From the NCBI RefSeq assembly GCF_014287515.2, contig NZ_CP092473.1:826001-890000 (forward strand): a stretch of DNA of 64,000 nt, written 5' to 3'. The notes beneath the pieces were generated by a model. The model was not told the origin of the DNA and did not search any database. It saw only the letters and a list, made by a program, of their open reading frames with translations. Positions within the stretch are counted from its first letter, which is position 1, and every line of letters begins with the position of its first letter. The translations under genes and the position numbers were made by a program. This document shows positions 52,249 through 61,410 of the stretch, in pieces. This DNA comes from Roseburia rectibacter. GTDB taxonomy: Bacteria > Bacillota > Clostridia > Lachnospirales > Lachnospiraceae.

Positions 52249-52964
52249 AAAAGAAAAATATTGCATGGGGACTGTTTTTTGTATTTCTTGCAGCGGTATA
52301 TTTAGTGACCAGCAGTACCGGGATTGAAATCGGTGTTGGTTTACCCGGTATTTTTATGACGATCATGTTTGTCTGGCTGTTCGTGGATGGAATAAGAGAA
52401 GTAAACTTTTATTCCATGACGTTTGCAATTGCATTTATCTGTATTATTTACAGAAAACCTCTTGGCCTGGAAAGACTGAATCTGACAAACTGGACGATAC
52501 TTGGTGCAGCATTGCTTTTAAGCATTGGACTTTCGATGATTTTTAAAGATGTCCGGAGAAAGAAAAATTCCTGGGAAAAAACGATAAACTGGGATGAAAA
52601 AACAGGTGCATCAGACAGTGAACAGTGCAGCGGAGAGCATATCCGCTGTGAAAATAATTTTGGTTCTGCGATTCGTTATATCAATTCGGATCATTTCTGT
52701 GATGCGCGGCTTGAAAACAATTTCGGAAGCATGAGTGTTTATTTTGATAATGCAATGATCGCAGGGGATGCTGCATCAATTGAGGTGGAAAACAATTTTG
52801 GAGAGACCAATCTTTATATTCCAAAAGAATGGAAAGTACAGAATGAACTGAGACATTCTTTCGGAGCAGTGGAAGCGATAGGACACAGTGAAGGAAGCAG
52901 TGTTGCGGCACTGTATCTGCGCGGAGCGGCGAATTTTGGCGTGATTAAGATTCATTATATTTAG
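52245..52964 (+). CDS. LiaF-like membrane protein, partner of LytTR regulator
   Basis: The 239-residue protein has four hydrophobic segments in the first ~105 residues and a soluble C-terminal domain. That domain has repeated ENNFGS/ENNFGE strands (RCENNFGSAIRYIN, RLENNFGSMSVYFD, EVENNFGETNLYIP), the repeated beta pattern of LiaF/toast-rack domains. LiaF proteins hold back a cell-envelope stress regulator. ATG 52245 is better spaced from AGAAGG than 52239. The function is inferred from the domain and from overlap with the LytTR gene. Confidence 0.8.
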   Translation: MKKKNIAWGLFFVFLAAVYLVTSSTGIEIGVGLPGIFMTIMFVWLFVDGIREVNFYSMTFAIAFICIIYRKPLGLERLNLTNWTILGAALLLSIGLSMIFKDVRRKKNSWEKTINWDEKTGASDSEQCSGEHIRCENNFGSAIRYINSDHFCDARLENNFGSMSVYFDNAMIAGDAASIEVENNFGETNLYIPKEWKVQNELRHSFGAVEAIGHSEGSSVAALYLRGAANFGVIKIHYI

Positions 52965-53001
52965 CAGATAAAAAATGTAACAGGTGAAAATCATAAGAAA
53001 G

Positions 53002-53043
53002 AAAAATGCGGTATCCGTGTGTTTGCAGATACCGCATTTTTAT
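53002..53043. terminator. bidirectional terminator between LiaF-like and uracil permease genes
   Basis: AAAAATGCGGTATC pairs with GATACCGCATTTTT around CGTGTGTTTGCA. Confidence 0.9.
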
Positions 53044-53060
53044 TTATTACAACTGATTAT

Positions 53061-54476
53061 TTACTCCTCGTCATCTGCATAGCTTGTATCTTCATGCAGA
53101 TTCGGGATCATATCAAGACCGCGGTTTGCATCGATCTTTGGATCTTTGCCAAAATGATAATCATTACCTGGCAGGATCGCATTTAAAAGAATACCTGCGA
53201 TCGCAGCGATCGCTAAGGATGTGAGTGTGATGGAAGTTCCGGCAACGGTAAAAGTAAGACCGTCCGAAAAACCAAGACCACATACAAAGATGACACCTGC
53301 GATGATAAGGTTTCTTGATTTTGTAAAATCAACGTGGTTTTCTACTACATTCCGGACACCGATCGCTGAGATCATGCCGTAGAGCATAAAGCTGACACCA
53401 CCGATGATCGCAGATGGCATGGAACCGATCACCTCAGCCATTTTTGGAATGAAACTTAATATGATCGCATAGCATGCTGCGAGACGGATGACTTTCGGAT
53501 CGTGAACCCGGCTCAATTCAAGAACACCGGTATTTTCACCGTAGGTCGTGTTGGCAGGACCACCAAAGAATGCCGAGAGTGCAGTTGCAAGACCATCTCC
53601 GATCAATGTGCGGTGCAGCCCCGGATCTTCGATAAAATTCTGATCTACAGTTGCAGAGATTGCGGAGATATCTCCGATGTGTTCCATCATGGTTGCAAGA
53701 GCAATCGGAGCCATCACAAGGATGGCAGAGATATTGAATCTGCAGATGGAAAATGCAGGAACACCAACCCAGGAAGCTGCCGCAATATTTGTAAAATCGA
53801 GAATTGCAGAGCCATCCGCATTTGTCATGCCAAGTGCGTTAAAGATAAGAGCTGCACAGTAGGAAATGATAACACCCATCAGGATCGGGATGATCTTAAA
53901 CATTCCTTTTCCCCAGATATTAAAAATGATAATGACTGCAAGTGCGATCAGTGCTAAAAGCCAGTTTTTGGATGCGTTATTTACAGCAGAGCCGGCAAGG
54001 CTTAAACCGATGCAGATAATGATCGGACCGGTAACGACCGGTGGCAGGAAACGCATGACTTTTTTGACGCCGGCAAGTTTGATGATCAGTGCAAGGATCA
54101 GATATAAAAGTCCGGCAACGACAACTCCGCCGCAGGCATAGGACAGTTTGTCAGCATTTGACATATCGGCAAACACACCGGAATCCATGGAAGCGATCGT
54201 TGCATATCCACCTAAAAATGCAAAAGAAGAACCAAGAAAAGCCGGAACTTTAAATTTGGTGCAGAAGTGGAAAAATAAGGTGCCGATACCGGCGCAGATC
54301 AAAGTGACCTGTACATGCAGTACATCTTCCCCGAAGTAACTGTTGACTAAGATCGGGACAAGAATGGTTGCGCCGAACATGGCGAACATGTGCTGCAGAC
54401 CGAGCAGCAGCATCTTTGGCATGCCAAGTACTGAGGCATCGCGAATGGGTTCATTGTTCTGATTAGATTGATTCAT
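53061..54476 (-). CDS. uraA: uracil/xanthine permease (NCS2 family)
   Basis: The 471-residue protein has about 14 hydrophobic segments and the NCS2 blocks LLLGLQHMFAMFGATILVPI, FGGPANTTYGENTGVLELSR (the NTTYGEN motif of uracil permeases) and MPSAIIGGVSFMLYGMISAI. It takes up uracil or a related base with protons. ATG 54476 follows AAAGGAGGATTTT. The leader has the duplicated hairpin-SD arrangement also found before ydiB1 and rnz. An upstream in-frame extension to 54575 reads through that leader and is unlikely to be translated. Confidence 0.92.
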   Translation of the reverse strand: MNQSNQNNEPIRDASVLGMPKMLLLGLQHMFAMFGATILVPILVNSYFGEDVLHVQVTLICAGIGTLFFHFCTKFKVPAFLGSSFAFLGGYATIASMDSGVFADMSNADKLSYACGGVVVAGLLYLILALIIKLAGVKKVMRFLPPVVTGPIIICIGLSLAGSAVNNASKNWLLALIALAVIIIFNIWGKGMFKIIPILMGVIISYCAALIFNALGMTNADGSAILDFTNIAAASWVGVPAFSICRFNISAILVMAPIALATMMEHIGDISAISATVDQNFIEDPGLHRTLIGDGLATALSAFFGGPANTTYGENTGVLELSRVHDPKVIRLAACYAIILSFIPKMAEVIGSMPSAIIGGVSFMLYGMISAIGVRNVVENHVDFTKSRNLIIAGVIFVCGLGFSDGLTFTVAGTSITLTSLAIAAIAGILLNAILPGNDYHFGKDPKIDANRGLDMIPNLHEDTSYADDEE

Positions 54477-54553
54477 AAAATCCTCCTTTGTTTTGCGGAG
54501 CAAAATGCGACTGCCTATGCAGGAGCAGAAGATTTTCCTCCTTTGTTTTGCGG
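54477..54553 (-). promoter_or_regulatory. duplicated hairpin-SD leader before uracil permease gene
   Basis: Read on the minus strand: CGCAAAACAAAGGAGG, a TCTTC segment able to pair with the SD, CTGC-ATAG-GCAG, then ATTTTGC-TCC-GCAAAAC and AAAGGAGG before the ATG. The second hairpin TTTTGC/GCAAAA corresponds to TTTTCC/GGAAAA in the ydiB1 leader. Confidence 0.65.
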
Positions 54554-54600
54554 TTTTATCCCATAAGAAACGCACCTTCGATGGAAAGTGCGTTGTGGAA

Positions 54601-55362
54601 TCAAAATTGGGTTGTATCAGTATTTGTATAACTGCGGACTGGAATCCGGTTCAATTCTCCGGTACAGTCCAGATAAAAAATAACGAGTGTTTCTGTCTGG
54701 TAAGGAACAACCCAGAGGGATGCGATGCCAAACGAGCAGAGAATTAATAACCCATATCCGATAAAACTGAGCATAATATAAAGCAGACGCATACGGTTGC
54801 CGTGCATGAGAAGTCTGCATTCTTTGAATACCTCACGGCATTTTAACTTAGGATGATCGAGCGTAATATATCCGATAAAATGATAGGTAAGCATAAAATA
54901 GCAGCTTAAGATCAGGGAAAGAATACCGGTTACTATTGTGATCACAATAGAAGTAAGTGAAAAATCTACGATTACTGCATAAGTAAAACTGCCGATCACA
55001 GGAAGCATGGAGACAAAGATCATCAGCAAAAATATAAATCCTGCGATAAAAAAGCGGTCGGTATTTCTTTTGAATGGATCAAAAATATCACGAAGTCTGA
55101 AATCATTTCCGCGTGTCATGGACAGATGGACTTTTGCTACACCACATCCTAATACAAAACTGACAACGGATATGAGAAGTTCTGCGATCAGTGAGATCAC
55201 AAGCTGCATATTTGTCGGATTATCGCCCATGGAAAAGGAAAAAGGAGATTCGATCACAGTTGCGATCAGTGTTGTGGCAACAAAAGCTGCCATAGGAATA
55301 CGGTATCTGTCATTTAAAATATCACGTGCAATACGTTTGAGTTCTTTTGATGTGCGTTTCAT
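54601..55362 (-). CDS. DUF975 family integral membrane protein
   Basis: The 253-residue protein has about six hydrophobic segments. The N-terminal SKELKRIARDILNDRYRIPM and the block YHFIGYITLDHPKLKCREVF, followed by MHGNRMRLLYIMLSFIGYGL, are characteristic of DUF975 proteins of Clostridia. The function is unknown. It is a single gene upstream of, and in the same direction as, the permease, from which the leader region separates it. Confidence 0.87.
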   Translation of the reverse strand: MKRTSKELKRIARDILNDRYRIPMAAFVATTLIATVIESPFSFSMGDNPTNMQLVISLIAELLISVVSFVLGCGVAKVHLSMTRGNDFRLRDIFDPFKRNTDRFFIAGFIFLLMIFVSMLPVIGSFTYAVIVDFSLTSIVITIVTGILSLILSCYFMLTYHFIGYITLDHPKLKCREVFKECRLLMHGNRMRLLYIMLSFIGYGLLILCSFGIASLWVVPYQTETLVIFYLDCTGELNRIPVRSYTNTDTTQF

Positions 55363-55438
55363 TCAGTGAATAACTCCTTTTAGATCATACAGCAGTTCTG
55401 CTGCGATTAGAATAAATTATAGCATAGGTGGCAGGGGG

Positions 55439-55466
55439 TTGTATAGATACGGATTTCTGATATAAT
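55439..55466 (+). promoter_or_regulatory. promoter directly before DUF2752 gene
   Basis: TTGTAT (55439-55444), 16-base spacer, TATAAT (55461-55466). The expected start of transcription, about 55472-55474, coincides with the ATG at 55474, so the mRNA may be leaderless. Confidence 0.5.
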
Positions 55467-55473
55467 GTGGAGA

Positions 55474-55914
55474 ATGGAAAAAAGAAACACTTATGAACAG
55501 AAAAAAATAGATGACATTTTATATATTCTTGGTCTGAGCAGCGCAGCCATCTGCTGCATGTATCTGCTCATTTCTCAAATAACTGGCTTTCGTATTGAAA
55601 ACTATCTCTACCCATGCCTGTTCCACGCCGTAACCGGCTATTACTGTCCGGGCTGCGGAGGAACCAGAGCGGTACGTGCCCTCTTTCAGGGACATTTTCT
55701 GATATCATTTTTTGAGCATCCGTTTGTGTTATACGCAGCGGTATTATGTGGATGGTTTCTGATCAGCCAGACAATTGAGCGGCTCTCACAGCATAAACTA
55801 TCAGTTGCAATGCACTATAAAGACCGGTATCTCTGGATCGGACTTGCGATTCTTATTGTTAACTGTGCGATAAAAAATTTGGTTCGGTTTTTCTGGGGTA
55901 TAAATCTTTTATAA
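55474..55914 (+). CDS. DUF2752 membrane protein
   Basis: The 146-residue protein has three or four hydrophobic segments and the family signature YYCPGCGGTRAVRALFQGHF (about residues 53-72) with the conserved CPxCG. The function is unknown. An ATG at 55465 lies within the -10 box, so 55474 is preferred; there is no ribosome site. It is convergent with the small gene at 55950. Confidence 0.85.
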   Translation: MEKRNTYEQKKIDDILYILGLSSAAICCMYLLISQITGFRIENYLYPCLFHAVTGYYCPGCGGTRAVRALFQGHFLISFFEHPFVLYAAVLCGWFLISQTIERLSQHKLSVAMHYKDRYLWIGLAILIVNCAIKNLVRFFWGINLL

Positions 55915-55949
55915 AATTTAAAGCCGCTATTTATTTAAAATATCAGAAC

Positions 55950-56303
55950 TCAATTCTGCGGAAACAGCATATTATAATCAATTCCTAAAGACTTGCAGCT
56001 CTCCCGCATCATATTTTCAATGCCGCCATAATAAACGTTGGCGAATACGACGGAATAGATTAACAGCAGAATAATGATACCAAGTGCTACGCTGCTTAAA
56101 GCAAGTCCAAGTTTGGCACGGCTGCTAAAAGTTGTCTCACCGCCGCGTGAGAGCAGTGCAAATACAATGCCGAGTGCCCCGCAGATCAGTGCAGGATAAA
56201 TCAGACAAAATGTTGATAGTGCAATGATGCCCATGATAAAGGAAAGATTTTCCATATGTTTTGAACGCCGGTCTGGCATTGGTCTGTAAAATTGATGATC
56301 CAT
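55950..56303 (-). CDS. small membrane protein, DUF4190-like
   Basis: The 117-residue protein has a polar N-terminus (MDHQFYRPMPDRRSKHMENL), two hydrophobic segments (LSFIMGIIALSTFCLIYPAL and LGLALSSVALGIIILLLIYS) and a polar end. The alternation of a glycine-rich helix, SRG loop and KLGLALS resembles DUF4190 proteins. ATG 56303 has GGAG upstream; the frame to 56369 lacks one. Function unknown. Confidence 0.75.
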   Translation of the reverse strand: MDHQFYRPMPDRRSKHMENLSFIMGIIALSTFCLIYPALICGALGIVFALLSRGGETTFSSRAKLGLALSSVALGIIILLLIYSVVFANVYYGGIENMMRESCKSLGIDYNMLFPQN

Positions 56304-56453
56304 AAAAATCTCCATTCTTGCAAATACTAACAATAGTGTATCATGCAATGTGGAAAAAAACAACGCCACCTTGAATCCATGTGGATATTTCGCTATAATA
56401 GATATACTGTGCCGGAGAAAAAATGGAGACCGGTGAAAGAAAAAGGAGCAGCT

Positions 56454-58601
56454 ATGGATATTATTGCAAAGATTTCCGAAGAACTCGGAATCCGTAAAAA
56501 TCAGACTGAAGCAGCTGTAAAGCTGATCGACGAGGGAAATACAATTCCATTTATCGCCCGTTACCGTAAGGAGGCAACCGGAGCACTCAATGATGAGGTA
56601 CTTCGTAACTTATATGAGAGACTGACTTATTTAAGAAATCTCGAAGAGCGTAAAGAGACGGTTCTTGCAAGCATCGAGGAACAGGGAAAACTGACCGATG
56701 AGTTAAAAGCACAGATATTAGCGGCAGAGACGATGGTCGTGGTGGAAGATCTGTATCGTCCTTATAAACCAAAACGCCGCACCAGGGCAACGATCGCGAA
56801 AGAAAAAGGGTTAGAGCCGCTTGCCAGTATCATTACCCTGCAGATGTTAAATACATCTTTAGAGGAAGAAGCAGAAAAATTTGTTGATCCGGAAAAAGAA
56901 GTGATGAGTGCCTCAGATGCGATCGCAGGAGCAAAAGATATCATTGCAGAAAGTATTTCAGACGAGGCAGATTACCGAAGCCGTATCCGTGATCTGACTG
57001 TTAAAAAAGGACGTTTGGTTTCTGCTGCGAAAGATCCTGAGGCAGAGTCTGTTTATGAGATGTACTATGAATTTGATGAGCCGGTAGCAAAACTTGCAGG
57101 GCACCGTATTTTAGCATTAAATCGTGGAGAAAATGAAAAATTTTTAACAGTAAAAATTGAGGCACCGGTCGAGGATATTTTGCGATATCTTGAAAAAAAG
57201 GTGATCGTGCGTGACAATCCACAGACAACTCCGGTATTAAAAGAAGTGATAGAAGATGCCTATGACCGTCTGATCGCGCCAGCCATTGAGCGTGAGATCC
57301 GCAGTGACCTGACCGAAAAGGCAGAGGATGGGGCAATCAAAGTATTTGGCAAGAACTTAGAGCAGCTTTTGATGCAGCCTCCAATTGCAGGACAGGTTGT
57401 GCTTGGCTGGGATCCGGCATTCCGTACCGGCTGTAAACTTGCCGTGGTGGATCAGACCGGAAAAGTGCTTGATACCACAGTCATTTATCCGACCGCACCA
57501 CAGAATAAGGTAGAAGAAGCAAAAGCAGTTTTAAAGAAGCTGATCTCAAAATATCATATTACGCTGATCTCGCTTGGAAACGGTACAGCATCCCGCGAGT
57601 CCGAGCAGGTTATTGTAGAGTTATTAAAAGAGATACCGGTGAAAGTGCAGTACATCATCGTCAACGAGGCAGGGGCATCTGTCTATTCTGCAAGTAAACT
57701 TGCAACGGAGGAGTTTCCGCAGTTTGATGTTGGACAGCGAAGCGCAGCATCCATGGCACGCCGTCTGCAGGATCCTTTGGCGGAGCTTGTAAAAATCGAT
57801 CCGAAATCCATCGGTGTAGGTCAGTATCAGCATGACATGAACCAGAAAAAACTAAGTGAAGCACTCGGTGGAGTTGTAGAGGATTGCGTAAACAGAGTCG
57901 GTGTTGATTTAAACACTGCGTCGGCATCATTGCTTGAATATATTTCCGGCATCAGCAAGGCAGTTGCAAAAAATATTGTTGCATACCGTGAAGAAAATGG
58001 CCGTTTTGAGGCGAGAAACCAGCTTTTGAAAGTTGCAAAATTAGGACCAAAAGCATATGAGCAGTGTGCAGGTTTCCTGCGCATCAACGATGGAAAAAAT
58101 CCGCTGGATGCAACAGGTGTGCACCCGGAAAGTTATGCAGCAGCAAAGACACTGTTAGAGCGTCTCGGATATACGACAGATGATGTGAAAGAACGCAGAT
58201 TAGACGGCATTTCAGGGAAAATATCCGATTATAAAAAACTGGCGGAAGAGCTTGGGGTAGGCGAGATCACACTGCAGGATATCGTAAAAGAACTTGAAAA
58301 ACCGGCGCGTGATCCAAGAGAGGATATGCCAAAACCGATCCTGCGCAGTGATGTGCTTGACATGAAAGATTTAAAACCTGGAATGATTCTGAAAGGAACA
58401 GTCCGGAATGTCATTGATTTTGGTGCATTTGTGGATATCGGAGTACATCAGGATGGTCTGGTACATATTTCACAGATGTGTGACCGCTTTATCAAACATC
58501 CGCTTGAGGTGGTAAGTGTCGGTGATATTGTTGAGGTCAAAGTACTGGATGTTGATCTGAAAAAACAGCGTATTGCACTGACCATGAAAATTAATGGTTG
58601 A
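56454..58601 (+). CDS. tex: Tex family S1 RNA-binding protein
   Basis: The 715-residue protein has the Tex domain order: an N-terminal helical region (GNTIPFIARYRKEATGALND), a YqgF/RuvX-like fold (LGWDPAFRTGCKLAVVDQTG), helix-hairpin-helix repeats (LEYISGISKAVAKNIVAYRE), and a C-terminal S1 domain (GTVRNVIDFGAFVDIGVHQD). It binds nucleic acid and influences transcription, with links to toxin expression in other species. ATG 56454 has AAGGAG 5 bases upstream. Length is normal and no neighbour is functionally linked. Confidence 0.95.
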   Translation: MDIIAKISEELGIRKNQTEAAVKLIDEGNTIPFIARYRKEATGALNDEVLRNLYERLTYLRNLEERKETVLASIEEQGKLTDELKAQILAAETMVVVEDLYRPYKPKRRTRATIAKEKGLEPLASIITLQMLNTSLEEEAEKFVDPEKEVMSASDAIAGAKDIIAESISDEADYRSRIRDLTVKKGRLVSAAKDPEAESVYEMYYEFDEPVAKLAGHRILALNRGENEKFLTVKIEAPVEDILRYLEKKVIVRDNPQTTPVLKEVIEDAYDRLIAPAIEREIRSDLTEKAEDGAIKVFGKNLEQLLMQPPIAGQVVLGWDPAFRTGCKLAVVDQTGKVLDTTVIYPTAPQNKVEEAKAVLKKLISKYHITLISLGNGTASRESEQVIVELLKEIPVKVQYIIVNEAGASVYSASKLATEEFPQFDVGQRSAASMARRLQDPLAELVKIDPKSIGVGQYQHDMNQKKLSEALGGVVEDCVNRVGVDLNTASASLLEYISGISKAVAKNIVAYREENGRFEARNQLLKVAKLGPKAYEQCAGFLRINDGKNPLDATGVHPESYAAAKTLLERLGYTTDDVKERRLDGISGKISDYKKLAEELGVGEITLQDIVKELEKPARDPREDMPKPILRSDVLDMKDLKPGMILKGTVRNVIDFGAFVDIGVHQDGLVHISQMCDRFIKHPLEVVSVGDIVEVKVLDVDLKKQRIALTMKING

Positions 58602-58651
58602 CAGATACGCAAAAGATGCATACAATAGAACACGAAAAAAATAATATTAAT

Positions 58652-58818
58652 TCTTCGGGGCAGGGTGATGCAGTAAGATTTGCAGATTCCCGACCGACGG
58701 TGACGTAGAGAGTGCTGATCTTATAGGATCAGATTCATTTACAAAGTCCGTGACCTGCTAAGGCAGCTGATCCGGTGAGATTCCGGAACCGACAGTATAG
58801 TCTGGATGAGAGAAGATA
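58652..58818 (+). ncRNA. FMN riboswitch (RFN element)
   Basis: The conserved RFN blocks are present in order: TCTTCGGGGCAGGGTG, ATTCCCGACCGACGGTGAC, AGTCCGTGACCTGC, CTGATCCGGTGAGATTCCGG, ACCGACAGTATAGTCTGGAT and GAGAGAAGA closing the P1 stem. It binds FMN and, together with the following terminator, should lower ribU expression when FMN is plentiful. Its gene is the riboflavin transporter directly downstream. Confidence 0.96.
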
Positions 58819-58865
58819 AGCATGTGAATGATAAGACGTCAGCAAAGACGTTTCTGTTACATGAG

Positions 58866-58899
58866 AACCCCGGATGATTTGTACATCTGGGGTTTTATT
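58866..58899 (+). terminator. riboswitch expression-platform terminator
   Basis: AACCCCGGATG pairs with CATCTGGGGTT around ATTTGTA, followed by TTATTG. It lies between the aptamer and ribU, as expected for FMN-dependent termination. Confidence 0.85.
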
Positions 58900-58958
58900 G
58901 TGTAAACACGCTTACAATCCCTCGTATATTTTCCGAAAGAGAAAAGGAGACGAGTGAA

Positions 58959-59573
58959 ATGGATGCAACAAACAAAACAGTAACCGTAAAAAGAGTCAAT
59001 GTGAGATATCTGACGGTGACAGCAATGCTCTCAGCAGTGGCATATATCCTGATGTTTCTGGATTTTTCCGTGCCGTTTATGCCGTCATTTATCAAGATGG
59101 ATCTCTCAGAACTTCCGGCACTGATCGGATCATTTGCCATGGGACCGCTCTGTGGCGTGATCATCTGTCTGGTTAAGAATGTTCTTCATCTGTTCATTAC
59201 ATCTACGGGTGGCGTAGGAGAACTTTCAAACTTTATTCTTGGTGTGGCATTTGTACTGCCGGCAGGACTTCTTTACAAATACAAAAAGACAAGAACGACC
59301 GCACTCATCGGTTCCGTACTTGGAGCAGTGATCATGGGAGCTTTCAGTGTAGTTTCTAACTACTTCCTTGTATATCCGGTATATTACAACTTCATGCCGC
59401 AGGAGGCAGTACTCGGAGCATATCAGCTGATCGCTCCGTCAATGAAGAGCATTTTACAGTGCCTGATCTGCTTTAACATGCCGTTTACCTTTGTCAAAGG
59501 AATGTTTTCCGTAGTCATTACATTTGTGACTTACAAACACATTTCTCCGATTTTAAAAGGAAGACAGTCATAA
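58959..59573 (+). CDS. ribU: ECF transporter riboflavin-binding subunit RibU
   Basis: The 204-residue membrane protein has six predicted helices and the RibU blocks FIKMDLSELPALIGSFAMGP and LVKNVLHLFITSTGGVGELS. It binds riboflavin and works with shared EcfA/EcfA'/EcfT subunits encoded elsewhere. The FMN riboswitch directly upstream confirms the substrate. AAAAGGAG precedes the ATG. Confidence 0.96.
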   Translation: MDATNKTVTVKRVNVRYLTVTAMLSAVAYILMFLDFSVPFMPSFIKMDLSELPALIGSFAMGPLCGVIICLVKNVLHLFITSTGGVGELSNFILGVAFVLPAGLLYKYKKTRTTALIGSVLGAVIMGAFSVVSNYFLVYPVYYNFMPQEAVLGAYQLIAPSMKSILQCLICFNMPFTFVKGMFSVVITFVTYKHISPILKGRQS

Positions 59574-59635
59574 GCAGTGAAGCTGATTTCGGTATTTGCC
59601 GGTATCAGTAAAACAGCAACTTTGTTTTTCAGGAG

Positions 59636-59669
59636 AAAAGACGCAGGAAATGCGTCTTTTCTTTTTTTT
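59636..59669 (+). terminator. terminator after ribU
   Basis: AAAAGACGCA pairs with TGCGTCTTTT around GGAAA, followed by a long T run. Confidence 0.9.
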
Positions 59670-59716
59670 CAAAAAATGTTATACTAAGCTGATTCTAAAA
59701 TGGCGGGGGATTGACG

Positions 59717-60214
59717 ATGAGATTGGAATTTGATATAACATTGACCGCAAAGGATATGTTTCGTTTTAACATGTACCAGACCTATACCGGTGCATCCGGA
59801 TGGATTTCCGTGATCGCAGCAGTGATCTGCTTTATTGCGGCAGGTACGAAATATAGTGAACGCGGGTTGTCCTATGCAGTTCTTGGCAGTTTGCTTGGAG
59901 TGCTGATCTTATTTTATATGCCGGTCACACTTTATCTTCGCTCAAAACAGCGTATTGCAGCATCTGAGGTGTTGAAGAACAGCCTGCATTACTGCGTGGA
60001 TGAAGAAGGAATAACTGTAAAACAGGGGGATGCAGACGCGAAGCTTTTGTGGGATCAGATTTATAAAATGGTGTCTACGAAAAATAATGTGCTGGTCTAC
60101 AGTAACCGCATAAATGCTTATGTGATACCCAGGCAGCAGTTAGGGGAGAAATATCGCAGTTTTGCAGACCTTGCAAAGGATAAGCTGCCGAAGTACAGGG
60201 TAAAGTTGAAGTAA
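59717..60214 (+). CDS. YcxB-like membrane protein
   Basis: The 165-residue protein has an N-terminal polar part (MRLEFDITLTAKDMFRFNMY), two membrane segments (WISVIAAVICFIAAG and LGSLLGVLILFYMPVTLYL) and a C-terminal YcxB-like domain (VLVYSNRINAYVIPRQQL). The function is unknown. ATG 59717 has GGGGGA 6 bases upstream. It is first in a run with tsaE and tsaB, but a role in t6A synthesis is not implied. Confidence 0.82.
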   Translation: MRLEFDITLTAKDMFRFNMYQTYTGASGWISVIAAVICFIAAGTKYSERGLSYAVLGSLLGVLILFYMPVTLYLRSKQRIAASEVLKNSLHYCVDEEGITVKQGDADAKLLWDQIYKMVSTKNNVLVYSNRINAYVIPRQQLGEKYRSFADLAKDKLPKYRVKLK

Positions 60215-60229
60215 ATGGAGGACGGAATG

Positions 60230-60673
60230 ATGAAAGAAACCGTTTATGAGACATTTTCCGCAGCAGAGACACATGCGCTTGGAAAGAAGATCGGGGAGAC
60301 GGCAGAACCGGGAGATGTGTATACACTAGTGGGAGATCTTGGCGTTGGAAAGACTGTCTTTACACAGGGAATCGCAGACGGACTTGGGATTACAGAACCG
60401 GTATCAAGTCCGACATTTACGATCGTACAGGTGTATGAAGAAGGCAGAATACCATTTTACCATTTTGATGTATACCGGATCGGTGATATCGAGGAAATGG
60501 ATGAGATCGGCTACGAGGATTATTTTTACGGGGAGGGTTTGTGCATGATCGAGTGGGCAAACCTGATCGAAGAAATCCTTCCGGATAAACGATATGATGT
60601 GACGATTGAAAAGAATCTGGAAAAAGGTTTTGATTACCGGAAAATTACCATAAAAGAGCATGAGGGCTGCTAA
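60230..60673 (+). CDS. tsaE: tRNA t6A biosynthesis ATPase TsaE
   Basis: The 147-residue P-loop protein has Walker A LVGDLGVGKTVFTQGIADGL (about residue 35), then EPVSSPTFTIVQ and FYHFDVYRIGD. TsaE drives the TsaB-TsaD complex that makes N6-threonylcarbamoyladenosine at position 37 of ANN-decoding tRNAs. The start is one of the two ATGs at 60227/60230; GGAGG at 60217 is better spaced for 60230. The upstream ATG at 60215 overlaps that ribosome site. tsaB follows after 32 bp. Confidence 0.95.
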   Translation: MKETVYETFSAAETHALGKKIGETAEPGDVYTLVGDLGVGKTVFTQGIADGLGITEPVSSPTFTIVQVYEEGRIPFYHFDVYRIGDIEEMDEIGYEDYFYGEGLCMIEWANLIEEILPDKRYDVTIEKNLEKGFDYRKITIKEHEGC

Positions 60674-60705
60674 AATAGTTTATTCATGCGGGAATGGAGC
60701 TTACA

Positions 60706-61410
60706 ATGAAGATTTTGGGATTAGACAGTTCAGGACTTGTGGCAAGCGTGGCTATCGTATGTGATGATAACATGCTTGGAGAGTATACTGTCAATTATAA
60801 AAAAACACATTCACAGACACTTCTGCCAATGTTAGATGAAGTGGCAAAAATGATAGAACTGGATTTGAATACGATCGATGCGATCGCGATCGCAGGTGGC
60901 CCTGGATCATTTACCGGTCTTCGGATCGGCTCGGCAACTGCAAAAGGGCTCGGACTTGCATTAGATAAGCCGATCGTCAATGTGCCGACTGTTGATGCGC
61001 TTGCCTATAATCTGGTCGGACATGCAGGACTTGTGTGCCCGCTTATGGATGCCAGAAGAAATCAGACTTACACAGGTTTGTACTCTTTTGAAGGCAATGA
61101 GATGGAAGTGTTGAAAGAACAGTGTGCAGTTGGTATAGATGAAATTATTTCGATTGTAAATGAGTTTGAACAGCCGGTCACATTTTTAGGGGACGGAGTG
61201 CCGGTATTCAAAGAATATATTGCAGAAAACTGCAATGTGCCGTATACGTTTGCTCCTGCACATGTCAATAAACAGAGAGCAGGAGCCGTTGCAGCGCTTG
61301 GCATGAAATATTTTTCTGAGGGAAAAGCCACGACCGCTGCAGAGCATAAGCCGGAATATTTAAGATTGTCCCAGGCGGAGCGGGAACGAAAAGAGGGCGG
61401 ATTAGCATGA
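60706..61410 (+). CDS. tsaB: tRNA t6A biosynthesis protein TsaB
   Basis: The 234-residue ASKHA-fold protein begins MKILGLDSSGLVASVAIVCD and has AIAGGPGSFTGLRIGSATAK, the TsaB signature. It is the inactive-paralogue scaffold that binds TsaD and TsaE. ATG 60706 has GGAG 6 bases upstream. It overlaps rimI by 4 bases. tsaE and tsaD are close by, so the whole t6A module is in this region. Confidence 0.95.
   Translation: MKILGLDSSGLVASVAIVCDDNMLGEYTVNYKKTHSQTLLPMLDEVAKMIELDLNTIDAIAIAGGPGSFTGLRIGSATAKGLGLALDKPIVNVPTVDALAYNLVGHAGLVCPLMDARRNQTYTGLYSFEGNEMEVLKEQCAVGIDEIISIVNEFEQPVTFLGDGVPVFKEYIAENCNVPYTFAPAHVNKQRAGAVAALGMKYFSEGKATTAAEHKPEYLRLSQAERERKEGGLA

Noticed and set aside
53061..54575. Longer uracil permease start at 54575
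   Set aside because: The extension runs through the duplicated leader and has no ribosome site; AAAGGAGG is correctly spaced for the ATG at 54476. The same reasoning was used for ydiB1 (29848) and rnz (62312).
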